Shown: positions 1-11,519, counted from the first letter of the stretch. The stretch is 64,000 nucleotides of DNA from Geosiphon pyriformis (GCA_016748015.1 JAAOMT010000400.1:62001-126000), one strand, 5' to 3'. Notes: generated by a model from the sequence alone, not told the origin. Program-made: numbers and translations.

Positions 1-623
1 TAATACCATTCAATTTATACTAGACTCTGAATCTAACTTTAATAGACCTTTGCCAATGTTAAAATTTAGTGATGCCATTTGCTGCACACATACTGTTAAC
101 AACAAACACAGGCTATCAAATAATTGCTAAAAATTGAACCAAGCTTCTTCCTTTTCCGGTGTAGATAAATAAATCTTTTTCACTTGGCACATTTGGTGTT
201 ACCCATCCTGAAACTATTTCAAACCAGATTTTGATGAGGATCGAATAAATTGAATGATTGATTGAATGATTGATTGATGGGATTAATTAATTGGATGGGG
301 ATTAAACAGAATTGGATCGATTGAAATTATAAATGAAATTAATTATTAATTTATTAAAATAAATAAATAAATAAGAATAAGAATTTTTAACGAAAAAAAG
401 CCAAGATAAAAAAATATTCTTTTTTGGTTTGGTTATCCAGGTTCACTTTTTACGATTATAAAAATTTCTAGATTTTTTTTATTTTTATTTTTATTTTTAT
501 TGATCGAATCAAAATTTTTTGCGATACCACATGCATTTCTTTAATTTTTCCACCATTGATCGCTTAGTTTGCCAAGAAATAACAATTTTTTTTAACAATG
601 CGGTCAGTGACGTAAGTTTGCAC

Positions 624-715
624 GAAGAGGAGGAGGAGAAGGGGGAGAAGAAGGAGGAGAAGGGGGAGGAGGAGGAGGAGGAGGAGGAGAAAGAGGAGGA
701 TGATGATGATGATGG
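624..715 (+). repeat. GA-rich purine microsatellite (GAG/GGA, then GAT)
   Basis: An almost uninterrupted run of A and G, mainly GAG/GGA/GAA trinucleotides, ends in four to five GAT repeats. The complementary strand reads as a poly-Ser ORF and this strand as poly-Glu/Asp. Both are low-complexity artefacts. Confidence 0.9.
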
Positions 716-789
716 GTAGGTTGTGAAGTTATAGATAAAGTATATTTTATTAGTGAAACTTTTTGATTTTAAATCGAATAGCGATTTTG

Positions 790-1092
790 ATAGATATAGA
801 CATATATACATAGATATATAGATATATAGATAGATATAGATAGATATAGATATAGATATAGATATAGATACAGATATAGATATAGATATAGATATAGATA
901 TAGATATAGATATAGATATAGATACAGATACAGATACAGATACAGATACAGATACAGATACAGATACAGATACAGATACAGATACAGATACAGATACAGA
1001 TACAGATACAGATACAGATACAGATACAGATACAGATACAGATACAGATACAGATACAGATATAGATACAGATACAGATACAGATACAGATA
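790..1092 (+). repeat. GATATA/GATACA hexanucleotide array, about 300 bp
   Basis: About 50 units of a six-base motif. The left part is mostly GATATA. From about 925 it becomes a homogeneous GATACA block, with one GATATA interruption near 1,060. The two blocks suggest replication slippage after a T-to-C variant arose and spread. The minus strand reads as Tyr-Leu repeats, which is not evidence of a gene. Confidence 0.95.
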
Positions 1093-2163
1093 GAAAAAAT
1101 GGAAAATTGATCGTCCTAGCAGAATACCATAATACATTTCGATGAAAGAATTTCTGTATTTTAAGACAATCTGTATCACAATCAATCTATGTATATTCGC
1201 ATATATTAAATATTGAAATTGGGAAATTTTTTTTTTGTTTCCCAGTTATTTCAAAGTTAAATTGAAAAAGGGAATTAAAGGATTAAAAAAGGTTCAATTA
1301 TAATAAAATGATTTCTATTTTAAATCAAATGAAAATGATGATTTCATCGAGGTTTAACCTCCCCTAATCAAAATTTTTAAAATAATAATCAGCAATAAGA
1401 TAAAATAAAATGAAAATAAAATGAAATGAATGAATGAAATTAACTATTTTATGTTGTTTAAATTAAATAAATAAAAGACAAATAATAAAAATTAAAATTA
1501 AAAAAAAGTTTGTAAAATATTATCAGGCTTAATTATTCAGTGTTTTTGTGCTTTACAGCCTTTAGATAATCTTTTAACAAACTGGATAAATGAAATTTAT
1601 ACTAAAAAACGTTTTTAAAATTTTAAAAAGTTGTATTTTAAATCGGTTTTTAAAAATCTGTTGAAAAGATCTAATGACTTCAAAGATTAGGTTTTATAAG
1701 AATAACTTTTATTTTCTGTTAAATCATGACAACGGATCAATTTGAGCAATTTCAAATCTTCATCTTTCGTCTGTTTCCAAAGTTAAAATACCGTTACTGT
1801 TAACATATATATATATATATATATTTTTAATTCTTGATATTAAATTTGATCAAAATTCAAGGCTTCGGGGAAACATCAGAATTATAAGGCAAGTCCCATT
1901 TAAGGATTAAAAAAATCTTTATTATTAATATATTATTATTCTAAGTATTACCAACAATAAAATTAGATGAGAAACTCGATTCTTTCTAAAAACATCGTTC
2001 TTTTAGTCTTTCTTTCTTTCTTTCTTTGTTACAATTGGCCACAAACGATGTATGTATATATATGTATATATTAAGAAATATATAAAATTTCAAAGTATTT
2101 AACAAATCGAATATTTCCATAACTCCCATAAATCCAATTCCTATCAAAATCTTTCTCTCCCAT

Positions 2164-2709
2164 TTAAACTCTGGACCCAAAGAAGGCAGCAACAATTATT
2201 AAACAAGCTCCAGTATACGCATGATACGATCCAATGATCAACTTTTGAGTTCCACTACTGGATGGTGATGTTGTTGTTGAGTTTGACCCTTTGTTAGAAC
2301 CTGAACCAGTATCAGAAGAAGAAGAAGAAGACGAGTCAGTGCTGGAAGATGTATCAGTAGAATCTGAGGTAGAAGTGGTAGCAGTTGTTACTCCAGTTGT
2401 AGAATTAGATGATTTTGAGCCAGATTCTGAACTTGTTGAATTTTGACTAACTGGTGTGGTAGATGAACCAGTGGAATCTTTTCCAGATTTGTTGCTATTA
2501 GGAGTGGTGTTGGTGGTGTTGGTAGTGGTGGTGTTGGTGGTGGTGGTAGTAGTAGTGGTGGGGCTGGTATTTTTTCCAGTTGTACTTGGGGTGCTAGAAG
2601 ACGAACTTTTCTCTGGTGCTGCTGGGCTTGATGCCGATTGAGAAACTAGAACCGAGAGGAGAAGCAGAGAAAGAACAAGGGCGATGATTGAAGAAAAGTT
2701 TTTTTGCAT
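2164..2709 (-). CDS. Ser/Thr-rich secreted, probably GPI-anchored surface protein
   Basis: A 181-residue intact ORF. Residues 1-27 look like a signal peptide: a Lys near the start, then a long Leu/Val/Ala core ending in SQSASS. Residues about 28-155 are almost wholly Ser, Thr, Asn, Gly and Pro with long Ser and Thr runs, typical of O-glycosylated fungal wall or mucin-like proteins. The last 17 or so residues (YTGACLIIVAAFFGSRV) are hydrophobic and could be a GPI-attachment signal or a membrane anchor. I chose the Met at 2,709 because it immediately precedes the signal-like segment. No catalytic domain is visible. The Thr and Ser runs are coded by trinucleotide repeats that may vary in length. 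It is the only intact non-transposon gene I see. Function is inferred from composition; the family is not recognised. Confidence 0.72.
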   Translation of the reverse strand: MQKNFSSIIALVLSLLLLSVLVSQSASSPAAPEKSSSSSTPSTTGKNTSPTTTTTTTTNTTTTNTTNTTPNSNKSGKDSTGSSTTPVSQNSTSSESGSKSSNSTTGVTTATTSTSDSTDTSSSTDSSSSSSSDTGSGSNKGSNSTTTSPSSSGTQKLIIGSYHAYTGACLIIVAAFFGSRV

Positions 2710-2880
2710 TTTGGAGAAGCAGATAAAAGCAGTAAAGTGTAGTGGTGGATGATGGTTTATTAAATGGGTTTGATCTTGCTTTGAATTACCAAAAATTATA
2801 GGAGAATAAAAAGAAAGAAAGAAAGAAAGAAGGAAGGAAGGAAGGAGAAAGAATAATCAAACTTATTATTTGTTAAAGAT
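2710..2880 (-). promoter_or_regulatory. Putative promoter with pyrimidine tract (coding strand)
   Basis: This lies directly upstream of the 2,164-2,709 gene. On the plus strand it carries a GAAA/GGAA microsatellite at about 2,808-2,850, so the coding strand has a CT-rich tract of the kind often found near fungal transcription starts. No clear TATA box is visible. The assignment rests on position and composition. Confidence 0.35.
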
Positions 2881-4051
2881 TAAATTTTTCAAGATTCCTT
2901 TATTTATACTGTTTTTTTCATTCCTTTAACTCTTTATTCTTGATAAAAAACTTCCAGTTATACTCCTTTATCACAACTTTTTTTTTATTGGATCATACAT
3001 GCAGAAAAAACTATGAAACGAACACAAACTTACACGCGAAATATATGTTGATTAACCCTAAAAGGGTCGGCTGTACGCGAGAAGACTTGCAGATTATGCA
3101 TCCTTTCTTTATAAGCTTCACAGATGCCAAGAAGCTCTTCTACATAATTCATTATTTAAGGCTGCTATTACTTCATTCTACATTATGAAACATAATGATA
3201 ATAATAATAATAATAATGGCTTCCAACGGTTTTAATTTTTTGAAACTTACATCTTACGGCCATAAAGAAAAATAGTCCAAAGTTAGACTAGTAAAAAATC
3301 ATTTGGATTCCTGTATAGTCTCTGAAGGTGGTTTTTGAAACGCTACATTTCGTAGTCTACAATATCGAAACTGGCAAAAACTAACGGGCAGAATTGACGA
3401 CTTACTTGGGTTATTTTCAATTAGAAAAAGAAACCATAATGTTGTACGGTTACTTGGTTACTTGGTTACTTGGTTACTTGGTTGCTAATAACCTCATGTT
3501 TTTTTTTTCAAATTTTCCAAATTTAAAATCCATATCTATTATTTTAACACCCCTATTTTAAGCTTTCAAGAAGTTGTTAAAAAACCAAGTGATAGCTGTG
3601 AGTAAATCACTCTAATAATTGCTCGCAGAAATTGTGTAATGATCAGTCAAGGATTCAAGAGTCGGGAACTTTTTCTTACACAAAAATCCAGACTCAGACA
3701 ATTAAATGCATGTAATTTCTTTTTCCTCTTGGTATTCGTGCTGATAGCTGTATGATATATACATTTGAAAAAAAAGAAATTTTTTTTTCATTCATTATCT
3801 CTTATTTGATGATTTGTTTGACAAAAATTTTATGATTGTTGTACCTAATATATTGATGGGATCGAAACCGTTTAAAAATTAAAAGAACCTTGAAATTTTT
3901 TTTTTTGAACCGGGTAATCGTGTGTTATTGAATATTATTATTCTAAATTCCATTGCTTTTGAAAGATTTTTTTCGTTGTTGTTATTATTGTTGTTGTTGA
4001 TCATGCTGTACATGTAAAAAGGAATTATGTGCATCAAAAGATTTGCCAAGA

Positions 4052-4082
<31 letters not shown>

Positions 4083-4359
4083 TGAATCTTGGTTAATTTT
4101 TGATACTGTTTAACATATAAATCATATGATATATATATAAATAATATATAATTAACATGATTATATTTTTTTTATTTTGACAATTAAAAAACCTCTTTCT
4201 TCTCTTTCTTTTTTTCTTTCCAGTAAAATAATAATACTTAAAAATAAATAATTCTTTCTTGACTTGAAAAGATAATATGATTAATTATTAATAATAAAAT
4301 ATATTTTTTTATATGTAATTAATTTAATAAAATAAAAAACCCAAAAATATTAAATCAAA

Positions 4360-4402
<43 letters not shown>

Positions 4403-4826
4403 GTACATTAACAAAATTTAATATTATTATAAAAAAAACTTATTAAACTGGTTTAAAAAAGTTTGTTTTAAGAAAATCTTAATTTTTATTAATGTATAAT
4501 TTGTTGTTTTTAATATTAACTAAACTATATATAATAATATTAGTACTTAAATATATTTTAATTTTGTATAATATAATTATATACTTAAATTGTTAAGTAT
4601 TTAAAAATATTTACATATTTAAATTTTAATTAATTTGTTTTAATTTTTACAATTGCTATTTAATTAAAAAAAACATATTAGTAATATTATTCAAAATAAA
4701 AATATTTTTATTAAGTAATTAAAAATTAAAAATTATTTTTAATATATTAGTTAATAAAATTTAAAATTTTTATTACTTGTTATTATCAATAAATTTTCAT
4801 ATTTTTTAATACAAAATTATAATATA
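2881..4826. other. AT-rich intergenic DNA, no gene seen
   Basis: No supportable coding sequence. It holds an ATA run at about 3,193-3,216, about four copies of the 8-mer GGTTACTT at 3,447-3,484, and ATT runs at about 4,055-4,081 and 4,362-4,402. From about 4,250 it becomes almost pure AT up to the LINE boundary. The 82-codon ORF at 2,940 has no recognisable features. Confidence 0.7.
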
Positions 4827-4829
4827 GCC

Positions 4830-5159
4830 GCTCTTGAGTATAGTCTTGCCAGTTTTGTGGAATGCATTGACAAGTTGGTTAAGAGATTGGACTTATCTGG
4901 GCCAACAGTTTCTCAGTCTAGCCTTGGATGTCAGCCATTGGTGACCCTTTTATTACAGAATCAAGGAGTGGATATAGTGATAGGTGAGGGTTCAAGTGTG
5001 GCCACTAGTAGTAAGACTATTATGGAAATGGCAGTTTTTAATTCTTTAATTATCTTTAAAATGGAAAAAACTTTAAACAATCTTTCAATCATGGTTATAA
5101 GCTTTTTGGCCAAAATTAACAATACTGGTTTGGTTTCTGCTGTTCATCCTTTTCAATAA
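4830..5159 (+). pseudogene. LINE ORF1 C-terminal fragment
   Basis: Open in frame from the truncation point (reading ALEYSLASFVECIDKLVKRL), so the true start is missing. It corresponds to the tail of LINE-3x ORF1 at 53,382-53,858, which has a similar heptad-like, Leu-rich, probably coiled-coil segment (compare LAFLECSLELLTDQ). Stop TAA is at 5,157-5,159. The ORF2 start position (ATA, ancestrally ATG) is at 5,156-5,158, so the two ORFs overlap by ATRA, exactly as in LINE-3x. Confidence 0.7.
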
Positions 5160-5914
5160 TAGATCTGGTTTGGAAAATTGCAACATGCAATATTTGTAGT
5201 ATCAATGTCTCTACCAAGCAGGAAGACATTATTTGTTGACATGTAGATTCTGGAAGTATGGTTTCTATTGTTACAGAAACAAAGTTGAGATCCAATATTA
5301 GGTCTTGGATTATAAACAAGTTTGATGGAATGAAAATATTTTCTTCTGGTTTGGACAAAAGATTTCTTGGTGCTGGAATGGCAATTATTATGAACAATTT
5401 TCTTACTCGTCATGTTTCTAAGATTGAAGAGATTCTTGGTCATCTTACTTCTGTTCAGCTCCTTTTTAAGGGCAAGTTGTCAGTAATAATTTTGGGCCTA
5501 TATGCAGGTGTTTTTGCTGAGACCAGATTTGGCCAAGCTTGTAAAATCAACTTTCTTATTGTCAAGGCTGTTAATTCCTTCATGTTTGTGGTTCTAAGTA
5601 GTAATTTCAATGAGAATAGATCTAGAAAGAGTGCTAGTTTTAAGTTCTGCTCAGATTTGGAATTGGTCAACTTCTTTAGCAAATACTCTCTGGTCAAAGC
5701 TTCCACTTGAAGCAATTTCTGAAGTGCCGTGAAGATTATCGACTATATTTTTGTAAGCAAGAGTTTGTTGTCTGTATTAGCCAGTCATAAAGTTGTTTCT
5801 GTCTCTGATTTCTTTGACACCAATTATAATGCTGTTTTGGTTTTAGTTGGTTTGAGTGGTTTCTTGAATGCCTGGCTTAATAGTGATCATATACAGGCCA
5901 ATAAGGATAAGTAG
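5156..5914 (+). pseudogene. LINE ORF2, endonuclease domain
   Basis: The region aligns by eye with LINE-3x at 53,855-54,560. Landmarks in order: WKIATCNI near the start, an ETKLRS block (TETKLRS, the catalytic-Glu region of APE-like nucleases), FSSGLDKRFLGAGMAI, VVLSSNFNEN (degenerate GDFN box) and IDYIFVSKSLLS (the S/D-rich tail motif). The role would be to nick target DNA to prime reverse transcription. A stop follows KAST near 5,708, and the GD of the GDFN motif is altered, so the enzyme is inactive here. Confidence 0.75.
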
Positions 5915-5968
5915 AAGTTCAAGATCAAGGATGTGGATGCTGATAAGTAATCACACTTTAGGGAATGT

Positions 5969-8330
5969 TTGTTGAACAAGTTCTTGAAAAATATAGATAT
6001 GTTCAATAATGCAAAGGATAATAAAAATTTGGATACTATGTGGGAGATCCTTAAGGAAGTGATTATAAACTCAGCTGATTATGTGTTTTCTAGATACTGG
6101 TTTAGTGAATTTGATTGTCCAAAAAATAAGCAGTCTTCAAAGTTCTTTAAGCTGGAATTATTAATGGTCAAGTTGGTGAAGTGTTTGAGCTCAGGTCAGG
6201 AATCAAAAACTGTTTACCTCTTTAAGATATGGTCTACTCTTGATAGTAAGGGGGTTTTTAAAGCATACACAATGTTTAATAATAGTAAAGGCAGAGGAAG
6301 CATTTTACAACACCTGTTAGAAGTTAAAAGATAGTACCAAAAGTCCAAATACTATGAGTCTAGAGTGGCCAGAGACATTTCAATCAGAAAAATAATAAAC
6401 AAATACATGAAAAACTTTAGCTTCAATAAAGAACATATGATTAAAAGTGTTTAAAACAGCCATTTAAGAAGATAGTGCTAGACCATTTAATAGTAGATAA
6501 TGAATTAATTTTGGAATCCAAAAAAGTTAAATCTGCTGTTGATAGTATCATGGAAAAATGGACAAGAAAATGGGTCACTTCTATCTCTCTGCTTGTTTGT
6601 TGGTCTAATCAGTATGCCCTCTTAGACTATGTTAGTAATAATGCATTCTCAAATATTATGAATGTAATTAGATCAGATAAGTTTCTCTTGGTGGTCAAAG
6701 AACTGCTTGATGGAAAAGCTGCTGGCATTTTTGGTATTCCTAATAAGCTTTGGAAGCATGGAGATGCTCAGATTCTGGGTGGTTTGTTGAACATTCTCAA
6801 TGTGTGTTTGGAGTTGGGTGCAGTTTCTCTACAGTGAAGGCAAGTCTGGATTTCTATGATATCAAAGCCATATAACTGGAAAGAAGCACTTACCAATACC
6901 AGACCTATAGCTTTAGTTAAGACAGCCAGAAAAATACTGTCTAAGGTTATTTCTAACAGAATATCTCTGGCATACAGTGAGTTTAATGTTCTTTATGGTA
7001 ATAATTTCTCAGTTTTGAAGGGTACATCTACTCAAACTCCAATTTTTACTATTGGCTTTATCATTGAGAATGCACTTGAAAAGAACAGGGAGCTGTGACT
7101 GGTACTTTAAGATATGTGAAAGACTTATGACTCAGTCAGATAACCCTATTTGTAAAACAGTTTAATTAGAATTAAGATGTGCCCCATTTTATTAAATTCT
7201 TTGGAAACATACACAATAGTCAGACCAACTAAGTGATGACAGACTTTGAACTCACTAATGAATATACTGTTCATGATGAGCTAGATCAAAGAAAAGTTTT
7301 TTTGCCATTGCTATAGAAAATTTTCTATAATCCTTTGCTTTGTGAGATCAAAAAGCATAAACAATTGTGTAAATATAGGTTGAATTCAAAATTTTTCACT
7401 AGAACCAGTAAGGCTAACCCTAAGGATGGCAAAACTTCCTTTTTTGTAGCTGGTGTCTTTGTGGATGATACTATTTGGGTTGAAAACTGCCTGGCAGCTA
7501 CACAATACATTTTGAACATTGTGAGTGAATTTTTTTTGATTAATAACATTGCTATTAACACAAACAAAACAGTTGTTATTCCTATTAATCAAGGGGCCAG
7601 AGAGATTTTATTGTCTATTAGTGGTTCTAAAATCTCTATTGCCAAAAAGAGTGATTTTTACTAATACTTAGGGATTTTTCTTTCTATGAATGACATGTCA
7701 AAGCCAAGTTTGGCCAAAGCTCATTTAGATATTAAGTTTTTTTCAAATGTGGTTTTAAAAAAAACCATTACTAAAAAGCAGTTTTTATATTTGGTTTCTG
7801 CTGTTTTGCAGTCCATAATTGGTTATAGACTGCAGTTCAGTTGTGTTTTCAAAGGTGTGTGTGAGAAGTGGGACAAAATGTTGAGAAAAAAATTAAAGCT
7901 TAAGGCCAATTTGCCCAAAAATTTTCTGAATAAGGCTTTGTATCATCCAGAGCTATATAGTTTGAGAACTTTTGAACAGGTTCTGACTAAGAATCTATTG
8001 GCTGGTTTGGTTATGTTTGCTAATGCTGGCAGAATCTTTAGTGAATTATTTGAACACAGAGCCATGGAGTTTCAGACTGCTAGCTGAATGCTCCGGCACC
8101 CTTTTTGAGTTCCAATTAAGTTGCTGATTGATCCCACAAATTGTTTTTTGGCTGGCACAATATATGCTCTCAAATTGTGCAATCTATCATTGAGTGGTAA
8201 TCTGCTTAATGTTTTTCAGGCCAAAAATAGTATTGTGATCTTGGATGTGCTCAGTTCTGAGTCTTATTTAGATGTGGCAAAGTCTCTTAAAAAATATAGC
8301 ATTGTGTTTGTGGACCAGCTTTTAGACTAA
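5969..8330 (+). pseudogene. LINE ORF2, reverse transcriptase domain
   Basis: Fragments in order carry LINE RT landmarks: DGKAAGIFGIPNKLWKH (the GKAPGPDG-like box) near 6,710, KPYNWKEALTNTRPIALVKTARK (the RPI-L block) near 6,866, and the catalytic box FVDDTIWV near 7,460. The usual YADD is thus FVDD, with both aspartates kept. Stops near 6,834, 7,096 and 7,663 and a scrambled stretch at 7,100-7,330 disrupt it. Thumb-like and connection sequence (SKPSLAKAHLD, then KKWDKMLRKKLKLK-like) follows to 8,330. Confidence 0.8.
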
Positions 8331-8414
8331 CATGGCACATGTTTTATGTAGAACACTTTTTGCAGATAAAAAAAGCTGGACCCTAGAGGCCCAGTTCCTA
8401 TCTGGTTTGTCTCT

Positions 8415-9709
8415 TTGGTCAAATTTATTAATGGAAATAGATTGTTAAATAGTGTGCTGTTGTTTCCTTGCTCAGTTCTTGCTGACTTTCCTTGTGACTT
8501 TGGTTACATTAATGAACATCTACTGAATTCTGGGTTGGGTTCTGTGACCATTTACACTAATAGTTTTATCAAAAATTTGGGTTCATTGGGTGCTTGTGGT
8601 GGTGTCACTGCCTACTTTCTAGATGTGAACACTAGTGTTGGAGTTAAGGTAGATGAGTTGCTTTCTTCAACTCTAGTAAAACTGCAGACTATTGTGTTTG
8701 TTTTGGAGTGTGTGCCTGTTTCTCAATCTGTTAATTTGTTTACTGACAGCCAAGTTTCACTGAATCTGTACAACTCCAGCAATAGTATGTCTGATCCTAA
8801 CTTTTATAACAAATGCTGGATCAAAAAGGAACGTATTTGCCATGTCATTTCCAAAAAGAGTTTGTTGATTACATAGAATAAAGTCAAAGGTCATTCTGGT
8901 GTTGTTGGAAATGAACGTGCCAATTTCTATGCTGATGCTGCTGTTACCTTTAGGTTTTTCCTGTCTTTTGTGATTCCTTATCATTTTCTCAATATTGAGG
9001 ACAGACCTGTCTCTAAAAATGCTCATTATGTTGCAAAAAATTATTTAATGCTGTTCATTCTGTTGGTTGGGAGACCAAATGTGTTGGTAGTGTTATTAGT
9101 ACAGGTCTCTGTGACCATTTTGATAAGGCCAAAACCTTTCGTGTTTGGCATCCTGATGGCAAGATCAAATCTGGCTACACTAGTACTGCATCAGTAACAT
9201 TTTGGTCATACTTCATGAAGGTGCTCCACCACCAATTACCAGTGGCCAAAAGAAAAAAAATGTATAATCCAAATTATTCAAGTATTGCCTGCATCCAGTG
9301 TGATTTGGTAGAGGACTCTGATCACGTGTTTTCTTGTACTTGTGATGTCAATGTTCAGAAAACTTTATTGTCTGATGCTATTCTGAAGTGGAATGTGCTG
9401 CTGGGAGTTTCTGCTGATGGAAATGCAGTTGCTGATTCACTGTATGAGACTGCTTCTTCTGTCAACTTGTTTATAGTGCTGGCTAAGGATTTTGTGTTGA
9501 AGAGTTGAATGGCTAACATGGTAGGCCATTTGGGTGCCAATTTTGGTGAAGGTGTGTTGATTGTCAATTTCATTCATCACTTTGCTGAGAGTTACAGGTC
9601 TGCCATTTGGCTGTCTGTAGCTAAGTTGAGATCCTATTATGAAAAGCATAAGCTCCTGTTGTGTGACAGTTTTTCTTTTTCTTCAGTGTTTGGTCTGTCT
9701 TTTTTGTAG
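8415..9709 (+). pseudogene. LINE ORF2, RNase H domain and C-terminal zinc finger
   Basis: YTNSF near 8,550 is a degenerate YTDGS box (D to N). LFTDSQVSLNL near 8,740 keeps the second RNase H aspartate, and KVKGHSGV near 8,883 is the typical C-terminal WHKVKGHSG motif. Near 9,285-9,345 a Cys/His finger reads CIQCDLVEDSDHVFSC, spacing C-x2-C-x8-H-x3-C, with further Cys after it. Such terminal fingers are common in LINE ORF2 proteins and probably bind template RNA. Stops at 8,874, 9,506 and 9,707 break the frame. Confidence 0.75.
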
Positions 9710-9980
9710 TCTATTGGGACAATCTGGGATTTTAGTTTTAGATTAAGTATTCATGTGTGCTTTTGGTTGCATTCATGTTTAACTAAATCAGATTTTGGTT
9801 TCTTGAGAGATGTTCCTGTGGTGAGAGATCTAGGTGTGTAGTGCTGTCTTGATTGGCCTGAATGGCTGGTTATGTATAAAAAAGACATGAGCCATGCTTA
9901 AATTAGATTCTATTTTTAATTCTATGTACTTAGGTAGTGGTTGGACTGCATTCATAAAACTTGTAATAAAATAATAATAA

Positions 9981-10191
9981 TATATATTATAAAAATTATT
10001 ATAAAAATCATGTAAAAAAAGTTTATATTATTACATTTAATTAATAAAAGTAATCAATAATTAATTTATATTTTAAATTTGTAATTATTATTTAAAAATA
10101 ATTTTCAAAAAATATAATTAAAATTTTATATTTTGGGTTTTTTTTATGTTTTAAATACTTATTATTAATATTTTAAATTATATTATTATAC
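9981..10191. other. AT-only spacer between LINE-1x and the nested block
   Basis: Nearly pure A/T with scattered G and C. I recognise nothing in it. It lies between the LINE-1x tail and the poly(T) that begins the eroded 3' end of LINE-4x, so it may be old host DNA or a further eroded element. Confidence 0.5.
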
Positions 10192-10250
10192 ATTTTTTTT
10201 ATTAAGTTTAATAAGTATAATTTAATTACTATTTAGTTTATAGAACCAAA
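10192..10250 (-). mobile_element. Severed 3' end of AT-eroded LINE-4x
   Basis: Starts with poly(T) (poly(A) on the minus strand), then ATTAAGTTTAATAAG and ACTATTTAG. This aligns with the reverse complement of the LINE-2x 3' terminus (TTTAATAAAAAAAAA preceded by TTCATTAAAC and AAATAGTGG) with C-to-T and G-to-A changes. The rest of LINE-4x continues at 28,644 on the far side of LINE-2x. Confidence 0.7.
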
Positions 10251-10302
10251 ATTAAGAGGATAAAAGAAAAAACTTTTTGTTTTCTTAATTTTATGACCAC
10301 AA

Positions 10303-11410
10303 TGTTATGAGTAAACTTGGTGGGGATGAAAAATGGTAACATTTGGTGCTCTCAATTATTAATGATGCATCTTCTGCATAATTCTATTGGCTTAGTCTTG
10401 ATTATTAGTCTCTGAAAGTCTATTCCTGAATGTGATTTTACCTATTGAGTTCTTTGGTTATAAGGTACAGAGTTTGTCTTTCATCAATTGCAATGTTTTC
10501 CATAAATGTAAGCTTTCTTCTCCAAGCTAATGAGTGCAGTTGTTAGGGTCTGGCATTGTTTTTTCACCCTTCTGGTAAGCTAACAAGATAATGTTAATAT
10601 CCAAAACTTAGGAAGAGCTTCCCTTTTTTACCAGGCTATCATAAAGTCTATTTTTAGACAGTTGATTTTACTATGTTGCTGCCCCACAAAAAAATAAGAA
10701 AGAAAAAGAAAAGAAAAAGAAAAGAAAAGAAAAGAAAGAAAAGATAAATTAGTATTGTCAATTACCATAATCAAGAGCAATTAGTCCAAATCATTAATAG
10801 TTCAAGGCAATTATGCTAAAAGCATTTGTTCTAGAACAAAGGTACAAAGCAAGGGTTAATTCATGTAAATTCTATAAAGTTTGAGAACATAAATTCATGA
10901 TTCTGATTTCTTTAATAATTGGTTTATTTCAGAAGATAAAATAGAGAAGATAATAAATGATGAAGGAGTATGAATATTTAATTCTTGTCTAGAGGTTCAT
11001 ATCTATTTGTCTGTTTTTCTAACTTCTATAACTACTTGCTTTTATATATTCTTTTGGTTTTACAGGATTGCTTTCAATTGTTTTGCTATCACTAGCTATT
11101 GCTTTGTTATTTCTGTTATTGCTTTGTTTTTCTATGTTATTGCTAGTTATCCTATGTTATAACACATTATCTGATATTATTATATGTTATTCTGTGTTAT
11201 CCTGCATTATAACATGTTAACCTACGTTATAATGTATTTATCCAACATTATTGCATACTATTCTGTGTTATCCTGTGTTATAACACATTATCCTATATTA
11301 TAACATGTTATCCAACATTATTGTATGCTATTCTGTGTTATGTCATGTTTTGGTCATGTTTTGGTCACATTTCTTCATAACTTTGGATCAGTTTTTCTAC
11401 TTGGGTAACA
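10303..11410 (-). repeat. LTR A, 3' copy (1,108 bp)
   Basis: Begins TGTTATGAGTAAACTTGG and ends GGGTAACA. It matches 25,291-26,384 along its length, including the A-rich block (10,686-10,750) and the palindrome-rich block near the right end. In element orientation the right end is U3. A TATA-like TATATAAAAG (minus strand, about 11,041-11,050) lies downstream of the U3 repeat block. Confidence 0.93.
11105..11345 (-). promoter_or_regulatory. U3 palindrome array of LTR A
   Basis: A dense run of related units of the type TTATCC-TGTGTTATAACAC. It includes the perfect 14-bp palindrome TGTGTTATAACACA at 11,274-11,287 and several near copies. The core TGTTATAACA is the same sequence as two LTR termini (TGTTA and TAACA) joined head to head. 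Position in U3, upstream of the TATA-like box, suggests an enhancer or protein-binding array. The same array is in the right LTR (about 26,100-26,320). Confidence 0.6.
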
Positions 11411-11428
11411 TTATCTCTCTCTTTTTAG
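11411..11428 (-). other. Polypurine tract of element A
   Basis: Minus strand reads AAAAAGAGAGAGATAA directly against the U3 start TGTTACCC. This is the position and composition expected of the plus-strand primer for reverse transcription. Comparable tracts lie next to the left LTRs of B, D and E. Confidence 0.8.
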
Positions 11429-11519
11429 AATTAAGCTCCTGCAAAATCATATATATCTGTTCCTATGTCTTTATTCATGTAATGTTTGATAATTGCATCA
11501 AGTATTGTTTTTTGTAGGT

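Larger units (their letters stand above)
1..2163. other. AT-rich intergenic DNA with microsatellites
   Basis: No credible gene is visible here. The stretch is AT-rich, with many homopolymer runs, a TGAATGAT-like short repeat near 250-290, an AAAT run near 355-380, a purine-only tract (624-715), a long hexanucleotide array (790-1,092) and a TA run (about 1,805-1,824). Apparent ORFs in it are translations of the repeats. The interval may hold the 3' UTR of the minus-strand gene that ends at 2,164. Confidence 0.7.
4827..9980 (+). mobile_element. LINE-1x: 5'-truncated non-LTR retrotransposon
   Basis: It starts abruptly inside ORF1 and runs through ORF2 to a 3' UTR ending in an A/T-rich tail (AATAAAATAATAATAA). 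Order: ORF1 C-terminus, apurinic-type endonuclease, reverse transcriptase, RNase H, zinc finger, UTR. The abrupt 5' start with an intact 3' end is the usual mark of target-primed reverse transcription that stopped early. Many in-frame stops (TAG, TAA, TGA) break ORF2, so it is dead. The last 120 bp of its 3' UTR match the 3' UTR of LINE-2x (28,510-28,635). A possible target duplication in the AT-rich flanks is too low in complexity to call. Confidence 0.9.

Noticed and set aside
509-811. Poly-Ser and poly-Glu ORFs on opposite strands
   Set aside because: Both are read through the same purine microsatellite and are mutually antisense artefacts.
769-1185. 138-codon minus-strand ORF of Leu-Tyr repeats
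   Set aside because: It is the translation of the GATATA/GATACA array; no start context, domain or conserved sequence supports a gene.
2456-2641. Val-rich plus-strand ORF opposite the Ser/Thr gene
   Set aside because: It is the antisense of Thr/Asn codon repeats in the better-supported minus-strand gene.
5116-5443. Overlapping minus-strand ORFs opposite the LINE endonuclease
   Set aside because: Antisense shadows of ORF2; the plus-strand reading carries the family motifs.
4813-10010. Target duplication around LINE-1x (AAAATTATAATA against AAAATTATTATA)
   Set aside because: Flanks are nearly pure A/T, so such matches are expected by chance.
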